A DNA stretch of 48,991 nt from Muribaculaceae bacterium (GCA_017624155.1 JAGANS010000065.1:1-48991); one strand, 5' to 3'; positions 33,962-43,571 are shown, counted from the first letter of the stretch. The notes: generated by a model not told the origin, from the letters alone. Translations and numbers: made by a program.

Positions 33962-35149
33962 TCACAGACGCACACCAAGTCCGAGCATAAGATTCTGCGG
34001 ATCCTTGAAGTCGCCAAGCCGGTAGCCGACGTTAATAAATATCTTTTCGGTAACGAATGTCTTAAGCGTGAGCGACTGATAGAAACGCTTGTCGCCTTTA
34101 GGGTTGAGAAGGTCCACACCCAGGCCGGCGTTAATGGCGAATATAGGCATCGTAAGCTCAGCATGGGCCGATACGCCAAGGCTGAGCTGTTTGCCGAACG
34201 GCGGACGTTCAAAACGGATATTCTCGTCATAGCTGCCCTGAATCCAATATGGCTCAAGGCAGGCGCTCTCGTCCCACTGGACATCAAGAGCAGGACCGAC
34301 GGCCACCCACCTGTTGAGACGGCGCATAGGGGCGAACTGCAACCCGGCAACGGCGAAGCGACCCGGACACATTACAGGGACGTCATCGATGTTGACAGCG
34401 CGCTTACGCCAGGCGCCGAATGCCGTGATGTCGTAGAACCACCGGCCGCGGTCGGCCGCAGCGGCAAGCGAGGACGGCGCAGACTGTGCGTCGCCCTGCG
34501 GGTTGAGGGTGTATGCTACGCCCAGTGACAGTCCGATGGTATTAGCTCCGGCATTTGGCGAGGCTGTATTGCCGTTGGAGAAGTGTGTCGCTCCCACGCC
34601 AAGCAAAAATTCCCAGTGCTCGTCGGCCTGATAATGTAGTTTAAGACCGAGGCCCATGCGTGCGGTGACCGCAGTGCCGGCCACGACATTGTTGTCCGCT
34701 TCGCCACCGCGATGGTGTTTCCATCCCATGGCGGCACCAAACTGCCATTCATAGCCAAGCCACAGACGTCCCGGTCGTGTTATCGGCGCGCCCTGATAAA
34801 CATATACAGAAACCGGAGTGCCAATCAGGTCATTGTGCAGAAAAGAGTTGACGCCAACACCAACGCCTTGGTAGAGCCCACGATACAACATACCCTCGCG
34901 AGTAGACGGACTGAATCTGAAACCGGCACGGATATCGGCTGAAAGGCTCATGTCAATTCTCTTGCCGTCAATATTCTCGCCACGGAGGAAACTGTTTGTA
35001 CCGGGCACATAAGCCGGTTCGATTTGCATGCCTGCATTCCACTGCGGAGCGCGTTCAAAGCCTCCTGGAATGGTATCAGCCGAAGCCATAGCGGTTACGG
35101 CGCCTGCCAGCAATATCGGGAGTACCCGCTTTACAAGTCTATTCCACAT
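33962..35149 (-). CDS. PagL-like acyloxyacyl hydrolase / lipid A deacylase family barrel
   Basis: 395 residues from the ATG at 35149. An upstream in-frame ATG at 35263 is rejected because the chosen start gives a signal peptide (MWNRLVKRVLPILLAGAVTA, cleaved near ASA) and overlaps the previous gene by only 11 bases. The chain is strand-rich with alternating aromatic residues, as in outer-membrane barrels. GATHFSNGNTASPNAGANT (187-205) matches the PagL active-site pattern H-x-S-N (H189, S191, N192). PagL removes the 3-O acyl chain of lipid A. The protein is about twice as long as PagL, so a second barrel or domain may be present. The assignment rests on the motif and topology. Confidence 0.65.
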   Translation of the reverse strand: MWNRLVKRVLPILLAGAVTAMASADTIPGGFERAPQWNAGMQIEPAYVPGTNSFLRGENIDGKRIDMSLSADIRAGFRFSPSTREGMLYRGLYQGVGVGVNSFLHNDLIGTPVSVYVYQGAPITRPGRLWLGYEWQFGAAMGWKHHRGGEADNNVVAGTAVTARMGLGLKLHYQADEHWEFLLGVGATHFSNGNTASPNAGANTIGLSLGVAYTLNPQGDAQSAPSSLAAAADRGRWFYDITAFGAWRKRAVNIDDVPVMCPGRFAVAGLQFAPMRRLNRWVAVGPALDVQWDESACLEPYWIQGSYDENIRFERPPFGKQLSLGVSAHAELTMPIFAINAGLGVDLLNPKGDKRFYQSLTLKTFVTEKIFINVGYRLGDFKDPQNLMLGLGVRL

Positions 35150-36062
35150 TTTCAATACGTATGTCGTAGCCGGTAGGCCACATCGTTTTACATGTAAATA
35201 TCGTGCTGCTTTCGCGACCCGACACTGGGTTGCGGAATGTAATTGAGCCGTACCCCTCGGCACTCGAAAGCGTTACTATGGTGATAATCCTGACATTTGA
35301 ATGGGGCGGAATTATCACCTCGTCTTCCTCGGCCTCGTCATCGAAATTCAGCAGACAGTATGAGCCGATCATCACGTCGTCAACTTGCCGGAGTTTCCAC
35401 TCTCCGTCCTCAAAGACAGGAAGGGGCATGTCGATTGTTTCGTATTTGGCCCATGATTGGGCTGCATTTACAACAGCCGTGGCCTGAAAGTTAAGGTAGG
35501 GATTTATCTTTATGCGTTGGGCTACTGCACTACCGTTGTTATAAGTGATGTAGTTACGCTCCTTTATCTCCGCATCGGGCGTGATAATCAGAGAGCCTTG
35601 GTAATCCACCTTTGCGACCTCGCGCTTGCTCCCGGGCAGAATATTGATATTTATAAACCGTGTGCCGTAGTCATACTCAAGGCGTATTATCTCGTTGTAC
35701 TCATTCATAGAGCAGTTTTCTATACTCTTGAAATGAAGATGGCTGCCATCCAGCGTCAGCGTGAACATGATAATCTGAGTCTCGAAAACGATCTCGTGCA
35801 ATTCGGAGGCCGGACTATATTCAGGGATCACATCACCGGCCTTGTTGTACCAGGTGAAATATCGGGCCTCATCGCTCATACGGTCGATACTGACGTATTT
35901 AAGTCCCTTCACGGGTATCGTGAACGAAGCCTCACCGCCGTCGCCGTCGATTGTGACAAAGCTCTCCTCAGGCAACACGGGACCGTCGATGAAAATATCG
36001 GAGTTGCAGGCTCCCAGCGACAGCGCCAGTAAGATAATAATTGGGATAAGTCTATAAATCAT
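35139..36062 (-). CDS. Lipoprotein of unknown function
   Basis: 307 residues with a clear lipobox (LLALSLGAC, C19). The mature part is beta-rich, with an early Ig-like stretch (SFVTIDGDGGEASFTIPVKG) like those of Bacteroidales surface lipoproteins. No named domain is recognised. It begins 33 bases after rodA and overlaps the PagL-like gene by 11 bases, so the two are coupled and probably act together at the outer membrane. Codon use has more AT-rich stretches than its neighbours. Confidence 0.75.
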   Translation of the reverse strand: MIYRLIPIIILLALSLGACNSDIFIDGPVLPEESFVTIDGDGGEASFTIPVKGLKYVSIDRMSDEARYFTWYNKAGDVIPEYSPASELHEIVFETQIIMFTLTLDGSHLHFKSIENCSMNEYNEIIRLEYDYGTRFININILPGSKREVAKVDYQGSLIITPDAEIKERNYITYNNGSAVAQRIKINPYLNFQATAVVNAAQSWAKYETIDMPLPVFEDGEWKLRQVDDVMIGSYCLLNFDDEAEEDEVIIPPHSNVRIITIVTLSSAEGYGSITFRNPVSGRESSTIFTCKTMWPTGYDIRIENVE

Positions 36063-36095
36063 TGTTTGGCAGATAAATCATCAATACTGCACCGG

Positions 36096-37562
36096 TCATG
36101 AATACGACTTGCGGGCGGCATCAATGCGGAGAAGAATAAACAGCAGCAATGTGAAGCCCCACAGGGAGGAGCCTCCATAGCTGAAAAACGGCAAGGGTAT
36201 GCCTATGACAGGACACAGTCCTATCACCATACCTATGTTGATACAGAAGTGGAAGATAAAATACGATGCCACACAATAGGCATATACACGCCCGAACGGA
36301 CGTGGCTGGCGCTCGGCAATGGCAATAACCTTAAGAATAAGAGCCATATACAGGCCTACTACGGCGATTGAGCCGAGGAAGCCCTCCTCCTCGCCTATTG
36401 TGCAGAATATGAAGTCGGTATGCTGCTCGGGCACATATTTGAGTTTTGTCTGGGTGCCGTTGAGAAAGCCCTTGCCTGTGAGTCCGCCCGAACCGATGGC
36501 GATTTTCGACTGGTTGACATTGTAACCGGCGCCACGGAGGTCATCCTCGATGCCGAGCACCACAAGTATACGCAGCTGCTGGTGTGGCTGCAACTTCTGG
36601 AAAGCAAAATTCACCGAGAACATGAAACCGATGCAGAAGATGGCAGCCCCGACCGGTATCAATAGTTTATATATATGATGCTTAAGGGCCTCGATGACGA
36701 TGTATACACATCCTATACCGATCGTGCCGAGCATCCACGCACGGCCGGGAATGGCGATGGCACACGGCCCGGCAAGCAACCAACCGGCGAGCATCATGGT
36801 GCCGAACCATACAAACAGATTGCGCGGCAGCTCGAAACGGCGTTGATATATGAACGACATACCCGTCACTATCAGCATCACAAGCACCAGCACGGCAAAC
36901 TCGCCCTCGGGAATGCCGAGGAACATGACATCGGTAAACTTCACTGCCACTACAAAAATCACTACTGCCATAAGAGCTCCGAAAAGAATCAGACCGCTCA
37001 TGCCCTCGCGATAGAGCACAAAGAAGAGGGACAGATACACAAGTGCCGAGCCGGTTTCGTTCTGCAACAGAATCAGCAGCACCGGCAGCAGGATTATGGC
37101 GAGGGCCTTCACGTAGTTGACCGGCTTGGCATTGAGCACGAAATTATAGCCGCTGAACAACTTGGCCAAAGCCAGAGCAGTGGCGCATTTGGCAAACTCG
37201 GCGGGCTGAAGGCTCATGGAACCTATCGTAAGCCACGAGCGCGAACCCTTGATATCGTGGGCTAAAAATGGCGTGACGAGCAACACCACAAGCATTATGA
37301 GATATACCGGGTAGGCATACGTCTCGTAGACACGGTAATCGATGAGCAGCACAAAGAATCCGAGCATCAGCGCGAGGCCGATCCAACGCACCTGCTTACC
37401 CGAAAACTCATCGAACGACAGCATTGAGGCCTCGTCGAAGTCGTAGCTCGCCGCATATATGCTGATAACGCCGGCGATAACCATGAGCAGGTAGATTATC
37501 ACCGTAGTCCAGTCGAGGTGGGCGAATACCGACGGTCTATTTTCGTTGTGTCTTTGAAGCAT
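36096..37562 (-). CDS. rodA: Rod-shape-determining peptidoglycan glycosyltransferase RodA
   Basis: A SEDS-family polymerase that extends glycan strands during cell elongation together with PBP2. 488 residues with about ten membrane helices. Family stretches: GSRSWLTIGSMSLQPAEFAK (130-149) with the conserved Pro-Ala-Glu-Phe, GLTGKGFLNGTQTKLKYVPE in the second half, then HTDFIFCTIGEEEG and the C-terminal IPLPFFSYGGSSL. The length is above the usual 370-420, with extra helices in the middle (about 235-300), as is common in Bacteroidetes. It overlaps mrdA by 26 bases. Confidence 0.95.
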   Translation of the reverse strand: MLQRHNENRPSVFAHLDWTTVIIYLLMVIAGVISIYAASYDFDEASMLSFDEFSGKQVRWIGLALMLGFFVLLIDYRVYETYAYPVYLIMLVVLLVTPFLAHDIKGSRSWLTIGSMSLQPAEFAKCATALALAKLFSGYNFVLNAKPVNYVKALAIILLPVLLILLQNETGSALVYLSLFFVLYREGMSGLILFGALMAVVIFVVAVKFTDVMFLGIPEGEFAVLVLVMLIVTGMSFIYQRRFELPRNLFVWFGTMMLAGWLLAGPCAIAIPGRAWMLGTIGIGCVYIVIEALKHHIYKLLIPVGAAIFCIGFMFSVNFAFQKLQPHQQLRILVVLGIEDDLRGAGYNVNQSKIAIGSGGLTGKGFLNGTQTKLKYVPEQHTDFIFCTIGEEEGFLGSIAVVGLYMALILKVIAIAERQPRPFGRVYAYCVASYFIFHFCINIGMVIGLCPVIGIPLPFFSYGGSSLWGFTLLLFILLRIDAARKSYS

Positions 37563-39399
37563 AGAATACCGGGGTGTTTAACATTTGATCCTCCATATAT
37601 TTCCGCGACGGAGCTATGGAGTCGGTGAGATATTTCTCCATGACAAGCGAACCGATCGGCACGCCGAACACAGCACCGAATCCGCCGTTCTCGACATATA
37701 CAGCCACAGCGATCTTGGGATCGTCGTAGGGGGCAAAGCCCATGAAGGCTGAGTGGTCCTTGCCGTGGGGGTTCTGGGCAGTACCGGTCTTGCCGGCCAC
37801 GTCTATACCCGGAATGGCGGCACGGCGGCAGGTGCCGCCGGTCACAGCCATGCGCATGCCCTCGGCCACCTCGTGATACCACTTCTCGTCGATTGTGGGC
37901 CGGCGGCGTTCGAGCAGCCCATCGGGCATCACGGTATCCTGAATCTCCTTGACGGCATGAGGGGTGATGAACCAGCCGCGATTGGCGATAGTGGCGGCGA
38001 GATTGGCGATCTGCAGCGGTGTGGCCAATATTTCGCCCTGTCCTATCGACACCGATATGATGGTGTTGGCACTCCAGTGGCCTTCGCCATAATATTTGCT
38101 GTAGAATTTGGAGTTGGGCAGGAAGCCTCGGTTCTCGTGCGGCAGGTCGACACCGAGTGGGTAGCCGTAACCCATCGATACGAGATGATTTTTCCATACT
38201 TCGAGGGCATTGGCCGGCGAGCCGTATTTGGAGCGGCGGTCGATCATATTCTTGAAGCCCCAGCAGAAGTATGCGTTACACGAAGTCTGCAGGGCAGGCT
38301 TAAGCGGCAATGGTGATCCATGTGCATGGCAGCCTACGCGCAGGCCGCCGTTCACATAGCCGTGGAAACACGGATAGGTGGTCGAAGTGGTGATTATGCC
38401 TTCTTGAAGCAGTATCAGGCCCTGAGTGGGCTTGAATGTCGAGCCGGGAGGGTAGCGGCCGCTGAGAGCGCGGTCGAAGAGCGGCAGACCTTCCACTTGC
38501 TCGAGTTTCTTATAGTTCTCGCCGCGCGGACGTCCCACAAGCAGCCGCGGGTCGTAGCCGGGCGACGACACCAGGCACAGTATCTCGCCGGTTTTGGGTT
38601 CTATGGCCACCACGGCGCCACGCTTGCCGGCCATAAGCGACTCGGCATACTGTTGGAGCTTTATGTCGAGGCTCAACTTAAGGTCGCGGCCCGATATGGG
38701 AGCTATGTCGTGGGCGCCGTTCTCATAGCGGCCCTGTATGCGGCCGCGGGCATCGCGGATCAGTATCTCCACGCCCTTCACTCCACGCAGATATGGCTCG
38801 TATGAACGCTCCACGCCAAGATCGCCGGTGTAGTCGCCCCGGGCATAGTAGTCGTCGCGGTCGATGTCGTCGGACGACACCTCGCGCAGGTTGCCGAGCA
38901 CGTTGGCGGCGGTGGCATAATTGTACTGACGCAGGATGCGTTTCTGAATGAAGAAGCCCGGAAAGCGGTAGAGTTTTTCCTGAAGCCGACCGTAGTCCTG
39001 CGACGAAAGTTGCGTGATAAGGCGCTGGGGAGTATATGACGAGTAGCCGGGATTGAGGCGCTTGTCGCGCATGTCCTCGAATCGTTTGCGCAGCTGAGCG
39101 GGAGTAATATGGATAGTCTCGCAGAAGTCGGCCGTGTCGAATGGCTGCACGTCGCGCGGGATGAGCATCACGTCGTATGCGGGCTGGTTGTATACAACAA
39201 GCTCGCCGTTGCGGTCGTACATAAGGCCGCGCGAGGGGAATACCGTCTTCTTGAGGAAGGCATTGGAATCGGCCGATTGCTTGTAGCGCTCATCGTTGAG
39301 CTGCAGGTCGAAGAGCCTGACGGCATATATGAGAGCGATGACAAGGATAAAACCGCCGATTATATATTTGCGCTTTTCGAATTTATAATCTTTTCTCAC
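37537..39399 (-). CDS. mrdA: Penicillin-binding protein 2 (elongasome transpeptidase)
   Basis: The class B PBP that cross-links peptidoglycan in the elongasome with RodA. 620 residues. One N-terminal membrane anchor (about 13-30), a PBP dimerisation domain (50-220), and a transpeptidase with SxxK at S320-K323 (PGSTFKP), SxN at S373-N375 (TSCN) and KTG at 537-539 (AGKTGTAQNPHG). The length is normal. It overlaps mreD by 17 bases and rodA by 26. It ends with TAG, relevant to the amber codon in mreC three genes upstream. Confidence 0.96.
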   Translation of the reverse strand: MRKDYKFEKRKYIIGGFILVIALIYAVRLFDLQLNDERYKQSADSNAFLKKTVFPSRGLMYDRNGELVVYNQPAYDVMLIPRDVQPFDTADFCETIHITPAQLRKRFEDMRDKRLNPGYSSYTPQRLITQLSSQDYGRLQEKLYRFPGFFIQKRILRQYNYATAANVLGNLREVSSDDIDRDDYYARGDYTGDLGVERSYEPYLRGVKGVEILIRDARGRIQGRYENGAHDIAPISGRDLKLSLDIKLQQYAESLMAGKRGAVVAIEPKTGEILCLVSSPGYDPRLLVGRPRGENYKKLEQVEGLPLFDRALSGRYPPGSTFKPTQGLILLQEGIITTSTTYPCFHGYVNGGLRVGCHAHGSPLPLKPALQTSCNAYFCWGFKNMIDRRSKYGSPANALEVWKNHLVSMGYGYPLGVDLPHENRGFLPNSKFYSKYYGEGHWSANTIISVSIGQGEILATPLQIANLAATIANRGWFITPHAVKEIQDTVMPDGLLERRRPTIDEKWYHEVAEGMRMAVTGGTCRRAAIPGIDVAGKTGTAQNPHGKDHSAFMGFAPYDDPKIAVAVYVENGGFGAVFGVPIGSLVMEKYLTDSIAPSRKYMEDQMLNTPVFYASKTQRK

Positions 39400-39904
39400 G
39401 TCGTGGGCCGGTAAGACTGGCTATGGCATAAATAATGACAAATGTAAATATGCTGCTGAATGCCACACGCAGCAGATACAGGCGTAGATTGAATACCTGG
39501 CAGGCCTCGATCGTAAACACCATCGTGCAATATATCACCGACATGGTGAGGGCGTATTTGAGGAAAGCCGCCGTACCCATGTTGCGTGGCGAGGGGCATT
39601 GGTCGGCGAGATCGATATCGCCCGACACGTACAGATGAAACACAGGCTTGCGGACCGCCACAAGCAGTGTCGACGACAATGAGTTGATTCCGGGTGTGTC
39701 CGACAGGATGTCTATAGCAAGACCGGTTACGAATCCTATGGTGAGCGCCAGTGTGTCGCTCAGTGTCACCGGCAGTATTATGAGCAGGTATATGAACACC
39801 AGCGGCACGGCGACGTTGAAGAGCACCAGATTGTTGAAGAACACAGCCTGAGCCGCAACGAGCACGACAAAGAGGATGGCGAGTGTGATGGCGGTCTTGC
39901 TCAT
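39383..39904 (-). CDS. mreD: Rod-shape-determining protein MreD
   Basis: The membrane component of the elongasome linking MreC to MrdA/RodA. 173 residues with about five helices. The GLAIDILSDTPGINSLSSTL stretch (61-80) with the conserved Asp and the central PG is typical of MreD. It overlaps the end of mreC by 4 bases and mrdA by 17. Length is normal. The frame is intact, unlike mreC directly upstream. Confidence 0.9.
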   Translation of the reverse strand: MSKTAITLAILFVVLVAAQAVFFNNLVLFNVAVPLVFIYLLIILPVTLSDTLALTIGFVTGLAIDILSDTPGINSLSSTLLVAVRKPVFHLYVSGDIDLADQCPSPRNMGTAAFLKYALTMSVIYCTMVFTIEACQVFNLRLYLLRVAFSSIFTFVIIYAIASLTGPRREKRL

Positions 39905-40764
39905 TTGGATGAGGGATCTGAGTTGACTATATTATTGGTCTCGATGCTGACGAGCTCATCGCGGTGATTGTTCTTCACGATCTGCACGTTGCTCAGTCGC
40001 GAGAAGTCGGCGAACAGCTTCACCCGCAGGGTGAAGAAGTTCTCCTTGTGGTCGCGTGTGTCGGGCATAATGGTACCGACAGGGAGACCGGCCGGAAAAA
40101 CGGCCGAGTAGCCAGATGTGACAACTGTGTCGCCGGGCTGGAAAACCGTATGGCGCGGCAGCTCCTCGAGCAGGGCCTCGGACGGATCGATGCCGTCCCA
40201 CACAAGCGAGCCAAAGTGATCGCTCGCCTTGATCTTGCACGACAGCCTGAAGTTGGGGTTAAGCAGCGATATGACTCTTGAATAATGAGGCCCGACGGCA
40301 CTAACGGTCCCCACCACGCCCGAGTGGTCGATAACGCCCATCTCGGGAGACACTCCGTCGAGCGAGCCCTTGTCGACAGTTAGATAGTTTTGGGCATGGT
40401 GGACCGAGTTGTTTATCACATCGGCGACTATGAAGTCGAAGTGGGCCACACTGTCGGGTGTAGGCATCGTGTCAGTGAATCCGGCGAGTTTCATGCGGTT
40501 GATCTGCTAGCGCAGGTTCACCACTTCGGCCTCAAGCACGGCATTGCGATGATTGAGGTCCTCGTTAGCCTCGCGGAGTGAGAAGAAAGAAGTGATGTTG
40601 TGTCCCACCTTATACAGCGCACCCGACACCGTCGAGGCCGACGTAAGCCACAGATGGTGCCGATACGGGTCGCTGCGGAAGAGCAGCACACAACTGAGTG
40701 CCACATATATAAGCAGCACCAGCCATTTAAGGTAACGGCTGAAAAACTCAAAGAACTCTTTCAT
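39901..40764 (-). pseudogene. mreC: mreC interrupted by an in-frame amber codon
   Basis: MreC is the bitopic periplasmic scaffold of the elongasome. Here the first 85 codons encode the cytoplasmic start, the membrane helix (about 13-31) and the beginning of the coiled coil (NEDLNHRNAVLEAEVVNLR). A TAG follows at codon 86 (40509-40507). The frame then continues without shift as QINRMKLAGFTD and the full beta-domain to a stop at 39901 (287 codons if read through). One base change (for example CAG to TAG) explains it. Other possibilities are restart at the ATG of codon 91 (40494), giving a soluble 197-residue piece, suppression, or a sequencing error. It lies 21 bases after mreB. Confidence 0.85.
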
Positions 40765-40785
40765 GCTCCGCGGCGGGTGCCACTG

Positions 40786-41805
40786 TTAGCGGATGAGGAA
40801 CGAGAACTTGTCGATGTTTTTCAGAGCCACGCCTGTACCCTTGGCTACAGACAGCAGCGGATCCTCGGCAATATGGAACTGAATACCGATCTTGTCGGTG
40901 AAACGCTTGTCAAGGCCACGGAGCAGGGCGCCGCCGCCGGCAAGGTAAATGCCATTGCGCACGAGATCGGCATAAAGCTCGGGGGGAGTCTGCTCAAGGG
41001 CGCTGAGCACGGCGGCTTCGATCTTGGAGATGGTCTTCTCGATGCAGTGGCTGATTTCCTGATAACTTACGGGTACTTCCATAGGCAGGGCCGTCATCAT
41101 GTTGGGGCCATGGACGATGTAGTCCTCGGGCGGATTTTCGAGCTCGGTAAGGGCGGAGCCGACATGAATCTTGATCTGCTCGGCGGTGCGCACGCCCACC
41201 TTGACGTTGTGTGCGCGGCGCATGTGGTTCTGAATGTCCTCGGTGAGGTCGTCGCCGGCCACCTGAATACTCTTGTTGCTGACGATGCCGCCGAGCGATA
41301 TTACGGCGATCTCGGTTGTGCCGCCGCCTATGTCGACAATCATGTTGCCCTCGGGGGCTTCGACATCGAGTCCGATACCGAGAGCGGCTGCCATAGGCTC
41401 GTATATCATATATGAGTCGCGGCCGCCGGCGTGCTCCGACGAGTCGCGCACGGCGCGGATCTCAACCTCGGTGGAGCCTGATGGTATACCTACCACCATA
41501 CGCAGCGAGGGCGAGAACCAGTTGCTCTTGCTCGACGCCTTTTTCACGAGGCCACGGATCATGAGCTCGGCGGCGTTGAAGTCGGCGATAACGCCTTTGC
41601 GCAGGGGACGCACGGTGCGGATGCCCTGAGGGTTTTTGCCTTCCATGAGGTGAGCCTCGGTTCCGACGGCGATGAGCTTGTCGGTGCGGTTGTCGAGGGC
41701 CACGATGGAGGGCTCGTTGATAACGATCTTGTCGTTATGGATTATTATTGTGTTGGCTGTACCAAGGTCGATGGCGATTTCCTTGGTGAGTGAGAACAGT
41801 CCCAT
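40786..41805 (-). CDS. mreB: Rod-shape-determining actin homologue MreB
   Basis: MreB is the bacterial actin that forms membrane-bound filaments and directs lateral wall synthesis. 339 residues. ATP-binding motifs: phosphate-1 IDLGTANT (12-19), phosphate-2 VDIGGGTTE (157-165) and the adenosine loop IYLAGGGALLRGLD. The N terminus (MGLFSLTKE) has the usual membrane-binding hydrophobic character. It begins 18 bases after purH and ends 21 bases before mreC. The frame is intact and of normal length. Confidence 0.97.
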   Translation of the reverse strand: MGLFSLTKEIAIDLGTANTIIIHNDKIVINEPSIVALDNRTDKLIAVGTEAHLMEGKNPQGIRTVRPLRKGVIADFNAAELMIRGLVKKASSKSNWFSPSLRMVVGIPSGSTEVEIRAVRDSSEHAGGRDSYMIYEPMAAALGIGLDVEAPEGNMIVDIGGGTTEIAVISLGGIVSNKSIQVAGDDLTEDIQNHMRRAHNVKVGVRTAEQIKIHVGSALTELENPPEDYIVHGPNMMTALPMEVPVSYQEISHCIEKTISKIEAAVLSALEQTPPELYADLVRNGIYLAGGGALLRGLDKRFTDKIGIQFHIAEDPLLSVAKGTGVALKNIDKFSFLIR

Positions 41806-41823
41806 TTTTTCGTTTAGTTTAAT

Positions 41824-43356
41824 TTAGTGACGGAAATGGCGGAATCCGGTCATGGTCATTGTCATGCCGTTGTTGCGGCAATATTCTACCGAATCGGTAT
41901 CGCGGATGGATCCGCCTGGCTGGATTACAGAGTCGATGCCGGCCTGATGGGCAATCTCCACACAGTCGGCAAAGGGGAAGAATGCATCGGATGCCATAGT
42001 TGCACCGGCAAGGTCGAAGCCGAATGAACGGGCCTTCTCAATGGCATGGCGCAGGGCATCGACGCGCGAGGTCTGGCCGACACCCGAGCCGAGCAGCTGG
42101 CCGTTGCGGGCAAGCACGATGGCATTGCTCTTGGAGTGCTTGACTATCTTGTTGGCGAAGAGCATATCGGCAATCTTGGCGTCGGTTAGCTCGCCCGACA
42201 CTACCTTGAGGTCGTCGGGGGTCTCCACCTTGCGGTCGCGTTGCTGTACAAGAACGCCGTTGAGGATCGTGCGAACGGATGTACCGGCCGAAGAGGCCTC
42301 CTTGCGGCGCAGGATTATGCGGTTTTTCTTCTGAGCGAGGATTTCAAAGGCGTCCTCGGCATAATCGGGAGCAATGATCACCTCAAAGAATATCTTGCCT
42401 ATCTCGGCGGCCGCGACTGCATCGACACATGTGTTGGTGATGATGATTCCGCCGAAGGCCGATACCGGGTCGCCGGCAAGAGCATCGGCCCAGGCCTGCG
42501 ACAGGGTGTGTCGAGTAGCCAGGCCGCAGGCATTGTTGTGCTTGAGGATGGCAACGGTTGGCTCGGTGCCGAACTCGTCGATAAGGTTGACGGCCGAGTC
42601 AATATCGAGCAGGTTGTTGTATGATATTTCCTTGCCGTGAAGCTGTGTGAACATTTCGTCGAACTTACCGAAGAAATGTGCCTGCTGATGAGGATTCTCA
42701 CCATAGCGGAGATTCATCTCGCCGTCAACTGCCATGCGGAAGGCACCTGCAGGCTGAGGAGTCACAGTGGCCATATAGTCGAATATGGCCGAGTCGTAAC
42801 CCGACGATACTGCGAATGCCTCGCGGGCAAGAAGAGCGCGCTCCTCGAGTGTGGTGGCGGCGCCGTGCTCGTCGAGGAAACCACGAAGCAGAGCGTACTG
42901 GGCCTTTGAGGCTACTATGGCCACATCTGCATAGTTTTTGGCGGCGGCGCGGATGAGCGATATACCGCCTATATCGATCTTTTCGATGATGTCGGCATGC
43001 GATGCGCCCGAGGCCACTGTCTGCTCAAAAGGATAAAGATCAACGATTACAAGATCGATTTCCGGAATAGCCAGCTCGGCCATTGTATCGATGTCGCCCG
43101 CATTGTCGCGACGGCCGAGAATGCCGCCGAATACCTTGGGGTGGAGAGTCTTGACACGTCCGCCGAGAATCGAAGGATAGCCGGTGAGATCTTCCACGGC
43201 GTCGCAGGGGTAGCCTTCGCTCTCGATGAATGATCGGGTGCCGCCGGTCGAAAGAAATTTCACACCGTCCTTGGCGAGAAGGGCAAGAATGTCGGAAAGG
43301 CCGTCTTTGTGGAATACGGAAATTAGAGCTGTCTTAATCGCTTTTGTCTGAGCCAT
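41824..43356 (-). CDS. purH: Bifunctional AICAR transformylase / IMP cyclohydrolase
   Basis: PurH carries out the last two steps of IMP synthesis. 510 residues. The N-terminal MGS-like cyclohydrolase domain (about 1-150) includes KFLSTGGTRS and GGRVKTLHPKVFGGIL (65-80). The C-terminal transformylase domain includes RYGENPHQ (217-224) and the active-site KH (K272, H273 in LKHNNACG). It is the first gene of a long same-strand run with the mre genes, an arrangement also seen in Bacteroides. The leader after the -7 box at 43441-43434 is about 75 bases, with no recognisable purine riboswitch. Confidence 0.97.
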   Translation of the reverse strand: MAQTKAIKTALISVFHKDGLSDILALLAKDGVKFLSTGGTRSFIESEGYPCDAVEDLTGYPSILGGRVKTLHPKVFGGILGRRDNAGDIDTMAELAIPEIDLVIVDLYPFEQTVASGASHADIIEKIDIGGISLIRAAAKNYADVAIVASKAQYALLRGFLDEHGAATTLEERALLAREAFAVSSGYDSAIFDYMATVTPQPAGAFRMAVDGEMNLRYGENPHQQAHFFGKFDEMFTQLHGKEISYNNLLDIDSAVNLIDEFGTEPTVAILKHNNACGLATRHTLSQAWADALAGDPVSAFGGIIITNTCVDAVAAAEIGKIFFEVIIAPDYAEDAFEILAQKKNRIILRRKEASSAGTSVRTILNGVLVQQRDRKVETPDDLKVVSGELTDAKIADMLFANKIVKHSKSNAIVLARNGQLLGSGVGQTSRVDALRHAIEKARSFGFDLAGATMASDAFFPFADCVEIAHQAGIDSVIQPGGSIRDTDSVEYCRNNGMTMTMTGFRHFRH

Positions 43357-43433
43357 ACCTTGTTAGCGCTGTTTGTTGTAAAGATTAAACCGCGGAACAA
43401 CCGTTTCGCGATAGAAAAGTAACTATTGGTGTG

Positions 43434-43441
43434 CAAAGTTA
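43434..43441 (-). promoter_or_regulatory. -7 box for the purH-mre operon
   Basis: The minus strand reads TAACTTTG (TAnnTTTG), about 78 bases before the purH ATG. No TTG at the standard -33 distance. Confidence 0.5.
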
Positions 43442-43515
43442 CAAAATTTTAGCGTCTAAACCTTGCGCCGGCGTGTTAAATTAATGAATTTTTTCTTATA
43501 TGTCATCATATAGTC

Positions 43516-43540
43516 AAAACGCCCGGCACTGGGCCGGGCG
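43516..43540 (-). terminator. Intrinsic terminator after the coiled-coil lipoprotein
   Basis: A perfect 8-bp stem CGCCCGGC / GCCGGGCG with a 5-base loop; read on the minus strand it is followed by TTTT. It closes the dacB-rsmI-lipoprotein unit. Confidence 0.8.
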
Positions 43541-43571
43541 CTGTATGAAGTGTACGACAAGTGTGACGGGA

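Noticed and set aside
35150..35263. Upstream start giving a 433-residue PagL-like protein
   Set aside because: The extra 38 residues have no signal-peptide character and lie wholly within the preceding lipoprotein gene; the start at 35149 gives a proper signal peptide.
40507..40764. Amber codon reassignment as the explanation for the mreC stop
   Set aside because: mrdA (37537-37539) and the glycerophosphodiesterase (33018-33020) end with TAG at their natural C termini, so TAG is used as a normal stop. Local suppression remains possible but genome-wide recoding is not supported.
43357..43433. Purine riboswitch in the purH leader
   Set aside because: The leader is only about 75 bases and shows no paired three-way junction or terminator.
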